From positions 69,123,649 to 69,187,648 of the forward strand of contig CP154956.1 of assembly GCA_039621445.1 (NCBI GenBank): a stretch of DNA of 64,000 bases, written 5' to 3'. Made by a program: the position numbers and the translations under genes. Each line of letters opens with the position of its first letter. Within the stretch, counting starts at the first letter, position 1. Source of the DNA: Euglena gracilis (taxonomy: Eukaryota; Euglenida; Euglenophyceae; Euglenales). The notes beneath the pieces are model-generated. The model did no database searches, had not been told where the DNA came from, and worked only from the letters and a program-made list of their open reading frames with translations. Shown piece after piece: positions 38,426 to 49,183 of this stretch.

Positions 38426-40488
38426 GCCAAAAGTGCCCTAGCACAACCCCGGCGCCGAAGGCGCCGGGGAGCCAAAAAAGGCCTATTTTCAAAGGAATGT
38501 GCCCGGGCACAGGCCGAAATCCGACCCCCCCCCCCCGGGGGGTAGTGCCTGCCTGGGCAAGCGCCCCCAGGCACTCCAGACCCCCCCTCCCCCCCCCGGG
38601 GTTGGTAAAAAAAACAGCCTGTGCCTGATCACATTTACAGATGAATTGCAAAAAGGGAAGGAAAATAATTCAAAATTCTGCATTTGGTAATTTTTTTTGG
38701 ATTTGTATTTCCCGTTCCTTGCTCCACAGCAAACAGAGTGGCCAACCCCCTGGGGGGGCTGGGCTTTAAACAACTCCCTGCCTGCAAAAGGTCTTTTTTC
38801 TTCATCGTGTTTTGTTGGCGAAAGGAACATCTTCGTAGCGAACTTCCACCCACCGTCATTGAACCACTAACCCAAGGAGGCTTCTTTTTAACTTGGAAGC
38901 CCCCCCCCCCCCCCGGGAGAGGTGGGTGGGTGGGTCCGGGGCCCTGGACCCTTCACAGGGGTTTTGGTCCTGGGCCAGAGGCGTTGATGTCTTTGCATGA
39001 AGGACGATTTTTTTTTGGGAAATGCCGACAGGTCGGGCAAAGACGCATGGTTTATTGTTGTTGATTAGAGTTTGATTTCTACAGCTGTATAAATTGTTTT
39101 GTTGTGCCTTTTTTTGCATCCTTTTGGAAAATGAAATGGATTTTGAAAAATCCTCTGGCATTTTGAACCTGATTTCTGTGTGCAAGGCTTTATTAACGTT
39201 TGAAGCTGTAGAGATTCCCCTGGCCATGAAATTTGAAACATTTGAAATCAGGAGTTGGATGTTCAAAATGTTAAAAAAAAGCGTCTTTTTGTTGTTGATG
39301 TCTCTTCTTCCGAAAAGTTGAGGCAACAGATGGCTACAGATTGGTCTCCAGGAAGAAGAGAAATCTGGGTTTGTCCTGTCCCGTTGCGCCCACCCCGTTG
39401 TACTGGTTGCAGAGGGAGGGAAATATGCGGAGCACATGTTTTGCACATATTTCGCATATTTTGCATATTTCACCTTTTTTTTTATCCAAAATTTTGCATA
39501 TTTAGCGCATATTTCGGGGGGTTGCAATAATTTCCTGCCACATGTGTTACTTGTTCCCACAAATGTTCTGCATATTTTCTGCATCTTTTTGAGGGCCGTT
39601 TTTTATTTTCAACCATTTTTTTCGCATTTATTTTTTTGGGGCTGTTTTGGCCCCATTTTTTTTTTGGCTATTCTGAGCCACCGTGGGCCATGTTCGAGTC
39701 ATTTTGGACCTCCGTTGGTCACTTTCATTTTTGGCCATTTCTTTGGCCAATGTCAGCCTTTTGGGGGGGGACGGGCTGTTATTTTGGTTGTAATCTAAAA
39801 TATGTGGGAATATGCGCTAAATATGTGGGAGAATATGCGGAGAATATGCAGTTAGTTCAAAAATCGGGCATGTTTGACATGAAGGTCGTCACAGCCCATG
39901 TATGGGCCCTCGGACAATGAAGGCGAGACTGGAACATTGCTGCTGCCCCCCCCCCCCAAAATTGAGCAACCTGTTGCTCAATTTTGGGTTTCAGCAGATC
40001 CGCTCAAGGGTTGCTTGATTTGGGGGTCACATGTGGCATAAAGTGGAGCCCCCACAAAGTAATCTTTGTCCTTCCAGTTTGGAACTCCCAATTTTACAGA
40101 TGATATCTTTTGGATGCCATCGCATGCCACAAGGCAGGGCGCCTTTCTTTTTTGCGCTTTTTGTTGCACAATTTTGCACATTTTCAATTTTGCGCCCTTT
40201 TTGTTTCGCATTTTTCTTTCCAAAAATAGTGAAACTTTTTCTTCCAACCCTGCATGCCGGAAAATGAGCGAAACAATGCCTTTTCCCCACATTTTTTGAT
40301 GTTTTGATGTGTTCTGTATGAAAAGTGTTCAAAATTTTTCAAAATGAGCATTTTTTTGGATTTATTTTCAACAAAGAATCAGGAAATTTAGACCAATTTT
40401 GGCCTGGCATCCAGGCCTTAGCCGGTCCACAAAACGGAAAATTTTCCGGGTCTCCCTTCAGTTTCAAGGTAGGAGGGGGGATCTGACC
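38426..40488. other. Repeats, no gene assigned
   Basis: Includes G/C-run blocks (38,525-38,600; 38,900-38,935) and GCATATTT/AAATATGC motifs (39,420-39,570 and inverse at 39,800-39,850). A minus-strand frame of 242 codons at 38,856-39,584 is not recognisable as a protein family. 40,070-40,230 is a truncated relative of 37,498-37,900. Confidence 0.4.
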
Positions 40489-40818
40489 ATACCATTGCTA
40501 AACACCTGTCTTACCCCACTCCTGGAGGGGGTGACTGACCTGTTTTTTTTTTTTGGTTTAGAGCCCCCCCCCCCCCCCTCCAAGGGGGGTGGGTAAGGCC
40601 ATAAAATGAAAAGTGGCTGGCCTGGCGCCGAAGGCGCCAGAAATTTTTGGGATTTTTTGCGACTTTTTGGCAAAATTTTGTTGCCTCCTGAAGACTGGCC
40701 GATCCCCCGGGGGGCGGGGTAAAGTGACTGACTGGTTTTTTTCGGCAAAAGTCACTGACTGGTTTTTTCAGAGTGGAAAGTGACCCCCCGGGGGGGGGGG
40801 GTCGCTAAGCAATGGTGT
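40489..40818 (+). mobile_element. Mutator-like element, second copy
   Basis: Termini ATACCATTGCT and AGCAATGGTGT, flanked by GGATCTGACC (40,479-40,488) and GGATCCGACC (40,819-40,828), a 10-bp duplication with one mismatch. Same AGTGACTGACTGGTTTTT subterminal repeats as 28,230-28,586 and a CTGGCGCCGAAGGCGCCAG hairpin at 40,622. Diverged relatives lie at about 42,866-43,262 and 54,153-54,310. Confidence 0.8.
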
Positions 40819-40828
40819 GGATCCGACC

Positions 40829-41789
40829 CCCCCATCAATTTTCGACCCCAAATTTTTTTTCTCCGCGCCTTTGGAGGTGGGAGGAACTCCATGGAAAATG
40901 CTGTGGTGGGTGGGGGGCAACCCCCCCCATCTCAGCCAATCCGGACAAAAAAAATTCGGCTCAAAGGCTCCGAAAAATTTTGGAAAGGGGACAATGACCA
41001 AAAATTATTTCTTAAGGACCCGTGGGGGTGTTCGCAGTGCTGGTGGGGGTATAAGGGACCTGGTGGGCCCCCAAAACAAAGCAAAAAGTCCAAATGCCGC
41101 TGGGTTGGCATTTGTTTAATTTTGAGGTGAAAACTCAGTCAAAACCCCAAAAACCTCTGCTTGGGAAGAATAGAAGTAAGCCACACCCCAATTGGAGGGT
41201 GTTTTCTCTTTTCACAAAGACGTACACCAAGCGCCCACATTTGCATATCCATACTGCCTGGGTGGTTGTGTTTGGATTTCCGTCCTCTGAATGGTGTTCT
41301 GCCAGTTTGTCCCCAGCTGTACATTACACCGCTGAGATTTGCCAACTGCACTTCCAGAGGAAGATTGAGGCCATATATGCGTTGGGGCCAGGCTTTTTTA
41401 TTTGGAGGGTTGCACCACCCCAGGGCTCTAAGGAGGGTGTGCAGGGTCGAGGAGGACAGGGGGGAGAACAAATGCCTTTTTTTTTGCGTTTTCTGATTTT
41501 GGTAAAATTTGTGGGGTTTTTGCGTTTTTTTTTGTGGGTTTTTTTTGCATTGGGTTTTTGCTGAAATATTTTTTATTCTGAAGAATTCCTCGCTTTAGTG
41601 TCGATTTTTCCATTGAGGCAAATTTTTGTCATTTTTTTGTCGTTTTTTGCATTTTTGGTCAACAAAATGCTTATTTTTATGCAAAATTCAAAAAGTTTTC
41701 CCTGGCAGAGCCGAGAATTTTTGATCCTCTCCAGTGGAACAATGCACACCCGGCTGAAGGATTTGCATGCGATTTGTGTTTTTGTTATT
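40829..41789. other. Unassigned spacer
   Basis: G/C-run block near 40,890-40,940 that includes the AAAATGCTGTGGTGGGTGGG repeat core, then single-copy sequence to 41,460 and increasingly T-rich sequence leading into the poly-T tract. No convincing exon. Confidence 0.4.
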
Positions 41790-42514
41790 TGCTTTTGCTT
41801 TTGGGTTTTTTTTTTTGTTGTTGGATTTTTTTTTTGTCTGATTTTGGTGGTATTGTTTGTTTGGACTATGTTTGTTTGATCTTTTTTTTTTTTTTTTTTT
41901 GTTTGGAGCGTGTGGGGATGGGGGCTGAGTTGTTTTTTGTGTTTTTTTTGAGGTCGTTTTTTGTTTTTTTTTTTTTTTTTTTTTTTTTGGATTTTTTTTG
42001 TTTTTTTGGGGCATGTTGAGTTTTTTTTTTTGTTTTTTTCTTTTTTGTTTTTTTGGTTTTTTTTTGTTGTGTTTTCTTTTTTTTTTTTTGTTTTTTTTTT
42101 GGGTTGTTATTTGGTGTTTTTGTTTTTTTTTTGGTTTTTTTTTTTGAAGGTGCGGTGTTGCTTTTGTTGGGTGTTTTTGTGTTGGGGGTGTGGTATTGTT
42201 TTTTTGTTTTTTTTTGTTTATTTTTTTGGTATGTTTTTCAGCTTTTGTTTTTGTTTTGTTTTTTTGTTTTTAGTTTGTGTTTTTTTTTTTTTTTTTTTTT
42301 GTTTTTTGTTTTTTTTTTTTTTTTTTTTTTTTTTTTTCGTTTTTTTGTTTTTTGTTTTTTTTTTTGTTTTTTTTTTTTTTGTGTTTTTTTTTTTGGTTTT
42401 TTTTTTTTTTTTTTTTTTTTTTGTTTTTTTTTTTGTTTTTTTGTTTTTTTGTTTTTGTTTTTTTTTTTTTTTGTTTTTTTGTTTTTTTTTTTTTGTTTTT
42501 TTTTTTTTTTTTGT

Positions 42515-42564
<50 letters not shown>

Positions 42565-42623
42565 TTTTTTTTTGTTTTTTTTTTTATTTTCTTTTTTTTA
42601 TTTTTTCTTTTTTTTTTGTTTTT

Positions 42624-42655
<32 letters not shown>

Positions 42656-42709
42656 TTTTTTTGTTTTTTTTTGGTTTTTTTTTTTTTTTTTTTTGTTTTT
42701 TTTTTTTTT

Positions 42710-42759
<50 letters not shown>

Positions 42760-42785
42760 TTTTTTGTTTGTTTTTTTTGTTTTTT

Positions 42786-42820
<35 letters not shown>

Positions 42821-42850
42821 TTTTTTTTTTTTTTTTTTTTTTGTTTGTGT
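41790..42850 (+). repeat. ~1 kb degenerate poly-T tract with interspersed G
   Basis: More than 1,000 bp consist almost only of T with single G interruptions; A is nearly absent after 41,960 and C is rare. The T density rises toward 42,500-42,830. The long phenylalanine-rich frames in it are artefacts. Such a tract is far longer than a retroposon tail. Its G spacing could come from replication slippage or from error-prone assembly. Confidence 0.95.
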
Positions 42851-42865
42851 CTCGTTTTTTTGTGT

Positions 42866-43262
42866 GGGATCATTTTCCACTTTAAAACCCAGCCAGTCAC
42901 TTTTCCAAAAGCAGTCACCTGTTTCCGAACCCCCCCCCCCAGGGAAGGTGGGTGGTTGGAGGGTCATTTTGGCCTGTCAGCAAAAAAAGAGGACTGATTT
43001 CAATGCATTCTGCCAGAAATTTCTAACAGTTTTCTTGTGCTTTCTGACCGGGTGGCCTCCCAGACCAGGGGAGGGGAGGGGTCTGGACCGTCCCTCCTCC
43101 ACCTGCCACAGGGAAGGTGTGACCAACCACCCCAAGAGGGTAATTGGTTGGTTTTGGGGGGGTTTCAGAGTGACTGACTGATTTTTGGCTCCCGACCCGG
43201 TGGGGAGGGTTTGAAAAGGCCCAAAATGGACAAAAAACCCAGGCTCGGTAAGCAATTGCATG
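42866..43262. mobile_element. Diverged Mutator-like relative
   Basis: Left part has CCACTTTAAAACCCAGCCAG and TCACTTTTCC (inverse of the AGTGGAAAGTGAC block). The right part has AGAGTGACTGACTGATTTTT and ends near TAAGCAATTGCATGATCC. Target duplication not clear. Confidence 0.5.
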
Positions 43263-43794
43263 ATCCAGGCTCCCCAAAAAGTTTGAATTTTTCTTTCCGG
43301 CGTTTTATGCTTTTTTTTCAAAGATGCTGTGTTTGCCCAAGCTGGACCCCGAATTGACCTACAGGGGGACGCAACCCAGGGTTCGAGGTCAGGAGGGTGT
43401 CATGGCTTTAGGCCGCCAACTCCCGTTGCTTGACCGCAAGGGGATCCAGACCAAGCCCCTCTCATGATGCCCAGCGAGGCTGCTGGTGGGGACTCCCCAC
43501 CACAGCCCTGCTTGGGGGGGGTTCCTTTGATGGACAGGCACTCCATTGCACAAGGCAACACCCCCTCCCCTTGGGGTTGCTAAAAAAGAAGCCTTGTTGT
43601 GGCGCTGTTGCACTCGCTGCACATCATTGACCACCGCCGGGTGCGACTCAGCCGGTTTATTTCTCACACTGCGTTTGTGCTTGCGACGTGTTCCGAGCGG
43701 CATCTTTTGCTCACTCCCGGCCGTTTCGTCCTGGCCCTCCCTGCACCTTTGCTGCGGAGATTATACCTCTCTGTTCTGCATGTGATGTCCGCAG

Positions 43795-43881
43795 AAGCGG
43801 CATCACATGTGGTTAAGCCACTCTACGTCTGCGGGACGCCTGGTGCAACGGGGAAGAGCATGCCGTGCCAGCATTCTTGGG
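43795..43881 (+). CDS. Candidate exon with P-loop-like motif (CDC6/ORC1-like?)
   Basis: Acceptor-like GATGTCCGCAG precedes a frame with HVVKPLYVCGTPGATGKSMP. In CDC6/ORC1 AAA+ proteins the Walker A region reads [S/M]LY[V/I]xGxPGTGKS/T. Here an extra alanine sits between PG and TGKS, so the motif is not canonical. Donor TTGGG|gtgctc at 43,882 is weak. Could be a pseudogene, a one-codon insertion, or coincidence. Confidence 0.25.
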
Positions 43882-44399
43882 GTGCTCCTTTGTTGTCTTT
43901 TGTCCCGGGAACCAAACGCTTTGGCTTTTGGCCATTCTCAAACATTTATCTTTCCCCTCCATGGTTTGATATAAGGAAGGTGCCATGGCTTCAGGTTGTC
44001 CCCCCCCCCCTGCTTGACCAGGGGTCTGAGGACCAGGCTTTTTTTTTAGTCAGGTGCCTCCCCCACGGGGGGGGGGTGCTAGGGGCAGGCACCCCATAGC
44101 ACCCCTGCCGACCCTCCCAAGGGGGGGGGGTTAGGGTATCGGGACACTGCAAACTGGGCCAGAAGCGAAGTTAGCGCCGGCCATAAACAGACAAGAAGCC
44201 TTAGTGCAACTAAGGGGGTTAGGGTTTCGGGGGTGGGTTGGGCAGGCACCCCTGTCCGGCGACCGATCCCGTTTTCTTTACCTTTTTGGCAAGGATCCAA
44301 GGCACCCGGGCTGCCCCCCCAGGGGGGGGTGCCTGCTATGGGCATGCACCCAAAAGCACCCCCCCCCCTCCGGTCGGTAAAAAAAACCTGCTGGGGGCT
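43882..44399. repeat. TIR-type repeat with AAAAAACCTGCTGGG end and conserved block
   Basis: Contains a 55-bp block at about 44,151-44,205 (CAAACTGGGCCAGAAGC, TTAGCGCCGGCCATAAACAG, ACAAGAAGCC) that recurs at about 53,822-53,880, plus G/C runs. It is bounded by TTTTTTTTAGTC (44,040) and GGTAAAAAAAACC (44,375), the inverted-end style shared with 48,519-48,760, 51,480-51,720 and 53,750-54,030. Confidence 0.5.
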
Positions 44400-45010
44400 T
44401 TTTAAGGGCTTCGATTTAGGTCTCCAGACATTTCCTTTGATTCCCCACCATTTTGAGAAAATTTGGGGAAATTGGTTTTTTTTGACCCCAAAAAAGGGTT
44501 GAAAACGGCTATGGCGCAAACCTGCCGCGCTGTTTGGGGCCGTAAATCGGCCATATTACGGGCTAGGCGGGGGGTTGCGGGGAAATCAAAGTACCGGTAG
44601 ATAGGGCGTTCCAAGGGCTTCAATTTAGGTCTCCGGACATTTCCTTCGATCTTGCTTCATTTCCAAGATATTTTGAAAACATCGATTTTTTTTTACCCTG
44701 AAAGCGGTCCAAAATGGCCCCAGAAATGGGCCAAAATTGACCGAAAAATGGCCGTAACTCGGGCTACACGAAGAGTTGGGGGAAAGTAAACCATGGTTGG
44801 ACAGGGCATCCCAAGGGCTTCATTTTTGCTCTCCCGACTTTTCTTTTGATTTTGCTTCATTGACAAGATATTTTTGGGGAAATCGATTTTTTTTACCAAA
44901 AAAATGCTGCAAATTTTTGGCAATTTCTGCTTTTTTTCCCCAAAAATGGCTATTATAGCAATTTGGGAGACTTTTTCAGCCTGCCGCTTTCTGTCCCAAA
45001 ATCGCATTTT
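44400..45010 (-). repeat. ~200-bp tandem repeat, inverse orientation
   Basis: CCAAGGGCTTCAATTTAGGT-type units begin at about 44,403, 44,616 and 44,810. They match the 5,040-5,880 array in inverse orientation, with GGCCGTAACTCGGGC and ATCGATTTTTTTTACC phrases. Confidence 0.65.
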
Positions 45011-46460
45011 GTTTGCACAAGGGTTTGTGGCTCCTCATTGTTCCAAAAAAGAGGCAACGTATCTTTAACTTTGCCACAAGGCATGCTTTTCATCGTGATG
45101 GTTCGTTCACAGTGAGCACTCCTGATTCCCTTTACACCACTGCTGCCTCTGCTTAATGGCATTCCGCCGCAACTCCTCCCCCTTAAATGTTACCACCTTC
45201 CAAAAATTCAACATTTTCTCAAAATGTTGTTTTTTGAGAGGTTTTTGAAGCAAAAAATTGCCATTGAAAGTCCACAAATTTTCAATGAGAAAAAATGTCA
45301 GTAAAATTTGATTGTGCCAAAATTTTGTCCACTTTTTTTGACCTTCGTTTTTTTCACCCCCCCCCCTCCTAAAAAGTACCAATTTTTAACCTGAAATGTT
45401 TGAGATTTTTTGTGAAAAAAATGTGGGTTTCCATCAAAAAATCATGTGTTTTGGGTTCATTTTCAAAAATAAATTCAAAAATTTTTCTGGTCAAAATCCC
45501 CGTTTTCCCGAAATCGGTGAAAATGCTGTGGTGGGTGGGGGGGGGTCGACCCCCCCCCCACTAGGCCTTCCCGTTCTGCCCTGTCCCCCCCTGTTTCCAC
45601 CCCCCCCCCCAGTTGATGGATACCTTTTGGGTCACAACCTTGTGTCCAACGAACCCCCTCCTTAGTCGGAGGACAGAGGTTACCAGTCGTTGGACACAGG
45701 GGGAGGGTGTAGTTTCATATGGATGCGGGATTTCAATTCTTTGGGTTCATATTGGGAAGGTGTTTCACATTGGCATTTTCGACCAATTTGAGGCAAAGCA
45801 ATTCGTTGCCAGGGGTTCATATTGGGAAGAGGTTTTGATTTTTGGCAGGAAACTTGAGTTTCCGGGATCCAGGGCCAAAATCAACCCGCAATTTCCCCCT
45901 TGCTCACTGAGTACCCCCCCCCCCAGCACTTGGCCTGCCTCTTCCTCACATGCAACCTTGGTCCCCCTAAGTTTGGCCCCCTTCCCTTCAATCGTGGCCC
46001 GAGCCAAGCGCCTGGGAGGCACCATCTTTTTCTGCAAAAAAGTTCTCATTGCCAGGTCACAGGACAAGAGATTTTCTTTGTTTACCACCAGTGCTCCATC
46101 TGTCAGTGCTACCAAGTCACACTGTGTGAAAGGCAACATTACCCTGCTTTAAACAGGTGGCCCCAAAAACGGTTTTTGAGCCGAAAATGGGCGTTTTTCA
46201 ACCCCCCCCCCCGGCCCCCCGTTTTTGACCCGGAACTCATAGATTTTGGGTCATTTCTGGTCAAAAAAGTCGAAAAAAATCGAACAAAAGGGGTATGGGC
46301 GGTATGGGGGGTAATCGCTGAGCTCTTATCCCTTTATGGGTAAGAGCGAAGCTTACCCCGGGGTAATCCAATCCCAGCCGTCGCAGCTGAGGCAGCTGGC
46401 CGGAACACCTAACCGCCTGACCCCATTTTCGCTCCGCCTGCTGCCATCCACTGGCTCAAC
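45011..46460. other. Repeat family copies and short protein-like frames
   Basis: A frame at about 45,047-45,150 (RQRIFNFATRHAFHRDGSF, ending at a stop) looks protein-like but is unassigned. 45,350-45,560 is a copy of the repeat ending GGTGAAAATGCTGTGGTGGG. 45,900-46,020 holds a GGCCCGAGCCAAGCGCC-type block found also near 51,760, 55,840 and 56,470. 46,195-46,320 is a G/C-run block. Confidence 0.35.
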
Positions 46461-46556
46461 ATGCATCGCCGCATCATCGTGGAGCAAAAATTTAGATTAG
46501 CGTTGGCTTTCTTGTGGCCTGTACAAGTGTGGGAGCCGTTCCGCACCGGCGATGAG
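46461..46556 (+). CDS. Orphan exon candidate with strong donor
   Basis: From ATG at 46,461 the frame reads MHRRIIVEQKFRLALAFLWP and QVWEPFRTGDE up to GATGAG|gtgagt, a near-consensus donor, in phase 0. The frame is also open upstream to a stop about 50 bp earlier. Third positions are GC-biased compared with flanks. No family recognised and no partner exon found downstream. Confidence 0.35.
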
Positions 46557-48960
46557 GTGAGTTTTGGCAAGCTGTGGCCCCCAGGTGTACCTCAAGGCAA
46601 TGTAATACAGCACTGTAAAATATGCCAATGATTTGACGCAAGAATCTGTCTCTGTGGATGCTGGGTGGCACTTTCCACACCAGGGTGCAAGGAAAAATCA
46701 TTGGCTTTTTTACGGAAACCTGCTATGAAAGGGTTGTGACCAGAGAATGAAGCGGCTGGGAAAAAGGTGCTGCTGGACCGGACCCCCACCCCCCATGGGG
46801 TGTCCAAAGGGGAGTGGGGGTCCAGCTGGGTTCGAACTTTGGAGCCAAAATTTTGGAGTGAAAAGGTGAACCGCCTCCAAAACCAACAAGGTATCATTGT
46901 TGGGCCATTTTTGACCCCCATCAAAAATTTTCGGTCCAGCCCGGATTTGCCAGGCTGCGAAAGCTTCATTTCCACTCGACCTCCCTGGTGGGCACCCTTT
47001 CAGAGCCCCCCGGCCCCCCGTTTTGGGCCCGAATCCTATGGATTTTGGGCCCGGCCGGCGGCTGGCGGCCCGGCCATGCCCGGGGCATGGGACGGGGGGT
47101 TGAAAAACGCTCATTTTCAGCTCAAAAACACCTTTTCCGGGTCCGGGAGGCCAAAAAAACATCGTTTTGGGCAATTTTTTTTTTGATTTTTTCGACTTTT
47201 TTGACCCAAAAATGACGGAGTATTTGCAGGGTGGCCGGACCGACCTCATTTGCAGTGGGGGGTGAGACACTTTTGGGGTTCCTATTCAGCCTTGGCGTGA
47301 GTTCGCTTAAATTGATGCCCTGATAGAGGAATTATTTTTTCATCATTTTTAAGGCCATAAAAACCATAAAAAGACTCTCAAAAAATGCCCTTATTTTTTG
47401 CAAAATGTCTTGCAGTGTTCAAAAAAAAGGAAGCAGAAAATATGTGGTCAGTTTGGCCATGGACAAATGCCCCCCTCCTGGGGCTACCAAGGACAGGCAG
47501 GCAGGGGTGTTTGCTTCATTCCGGGAGCAGGGCCAAAATCAACCCGCAATCTCCCCCTCACCCGTTGAGTACCCCCCCCCCCCCGGCCCCCCTCCTCCTT
47601 GCCTCCCCCCCCCCCTTTGTCGTACGACCACCAGGGTGTGACGTAGAGCTGGTTTTTCCATGGGTGCCAATTTTTATTTTATTTTGCCCCACCCACCTTG
47701 CACAGGGCAATGGTGGGTGGGAGGGTCCACCCTCCCCCACCAGCAGGGCAGAACGGGAAACGGCCTCGCGGCCAGGGTGGTGGGGGGGGGGGTCGACCCC
47801 CCCCACCACCTCTTCCCGTTGTTCTGGTGGCATCAATTTTTGGACCCAAAAAATTTCCCGGCGCCTTCGGCGCCGGGTGTTTTTTTGACCCATTTTGAGA
47901 CCCATACACGAGGTCCCCCCAAAACCCCCCAAAACCCCATTTTTTCACACCTATATCCAAATATATCAACATTTTCTCGAAATTTTGATTTTGAGTGGGT
48001 TTTGATGCAAAAAAAAGCTATTCAAAATCAAAAAAAAAATACAAGAGAAAAAATCTCAGTAAAATTGGATTGTGCCAAAATTCTGTCCATTTTTTTTGAG
48101 CTTCGTTTTTTTTTAACCCCTCCGAAAAACTACCAATTTTTAACCTGAAAATTTTGAGATTTTTTTTTGTGAAAAAATGTGGTTTTCCATCAAAAAAATC
48201 ATGTATTTTGGGTTCGTTTTTCAAAAAAATTTCAAAAATTTCCCCTGGCCAACATCCCCGTTGGCCGAAATTGGTGAAAATGCTGTGGTCGGTGGGGAGG
48301 CTTTCTCGTTCTGCCCTGCCCACCAGGCCTTATTGAACAGCCCTGCCAGCTGAGTTCAGTGCTGAACCCCCCAATTCTCTTCCATTACGGAAGGTGCTAT
48401 CCCCTCCCTGGGCATTTGTCCCCCCCCTCCCTGCATCCAAATTGGCGCCCCTAAAGTTTGGTCTTCAGCCTTCACCTGCACATTTTTTTGGCTTTTTGGT
48501 GTATGGACCAGGGGTTGTTTTTTTTTCAGTCCTGGATCCCCGGGGGGGGGGGGCAGGGTGGGTGGGGCCGGCCCCCCCCCCCCCCCCGGGGGCCCCCGGG
48601 CGGGGGGGGGAGCATTTTTTTCGGCGCCAAAGACACCGAAAACAGTGCTATTTTTAGCACTTTTCGCAATTTTTGGCCATTTTCGGGGGGTTTCTCTGGG
48701 ACCCCCCCCCCCCGGGGGGGTGGGTGGGTGGGTGGGGGAACCCCCCCCCGGTCTTAAAAAAAACCCCTGGTATGGACCGCCAGAATTCTTATCACACAAA
48801 TATGGCGCCCCGAAGGTTGGCCCCCAGCCTTAACTTCAATTGTAGCCTGACTCAAGCGATGCGATGACTGAAATCAGGCAGCAATGGGTTGATTTTGCCC
48901 TGGCCAACAGTTAATTCATTGTCTATTTCATTCCAATGAGCAAAGCCATTTTCCGCTGCT
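46557..48960. repeat. Repeat cluster with C/G-run palindromes
   Basis: Contains G/C-run TIR-type elements (46,760-47,240; 48,519-48,760), a GGCGCCTTCGGCGCC hairpin (47,860), the GTCGACCCCCCC block (47,785) and a copy of the AAAATGCTGTGGT repeat (48,100-48,300). Proline/glycine-rich frames here are artefacts of the runs. Confidence 0.5.
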
Positions 48961-48967
48961 CTCACAT

Positions 48968-49183
48968 TTGGCTGTGGTATATATACTGCCCTTGAGAAAG
49001 TTGCAGCCGCGCTTCTGCTTCTGCCCCCCAAAAGGAAAATTAGGATCTACGCGAGGCTTGGATGAAACCCATTCTCCTCTGCTGAGAGCTGAGCATTCTG
49101 CTTTTGCCCGAAACCTTGTTGTAGAAAGGTTTGATGGGAACTGCACATCATCAAGTTCAGTGTCTGGACCACAGATCCACTGA
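48968..49183 (+). CDS. Possible exon or short ORF, unknown
   Basis: A plus-strand frame of 71 codons. The part after an acceptor-like GAAAGTTGCAG at 49,006 reads PKGKLGSTRGLDETHSPLL and SAFARNLVVERFDGNC, varied protein-like composition. No domain recognised. The upstream part may be intron. Confidence 0.25.
   Translation: MAVVYILPLRKLQPRFCFCPPKGKLGSTRGLDETHSPLLRAEHSAFARNLVVERFDGNCTSSSSVSGPQIH

Noticed and set aside
38856-39584. 242-codon minus-strand frame
   Set aside because: Contains YAKYAKYV from GCATATTT repeats and a run-derived tail; no homology recognised and no splice context. Left unannotated as a gene.
41961-43181. 406-codon open frame
   Set aside because: It consists of phenylalanine runs from the poly-T tract; all three frames on the strand are open. 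Not a protein.
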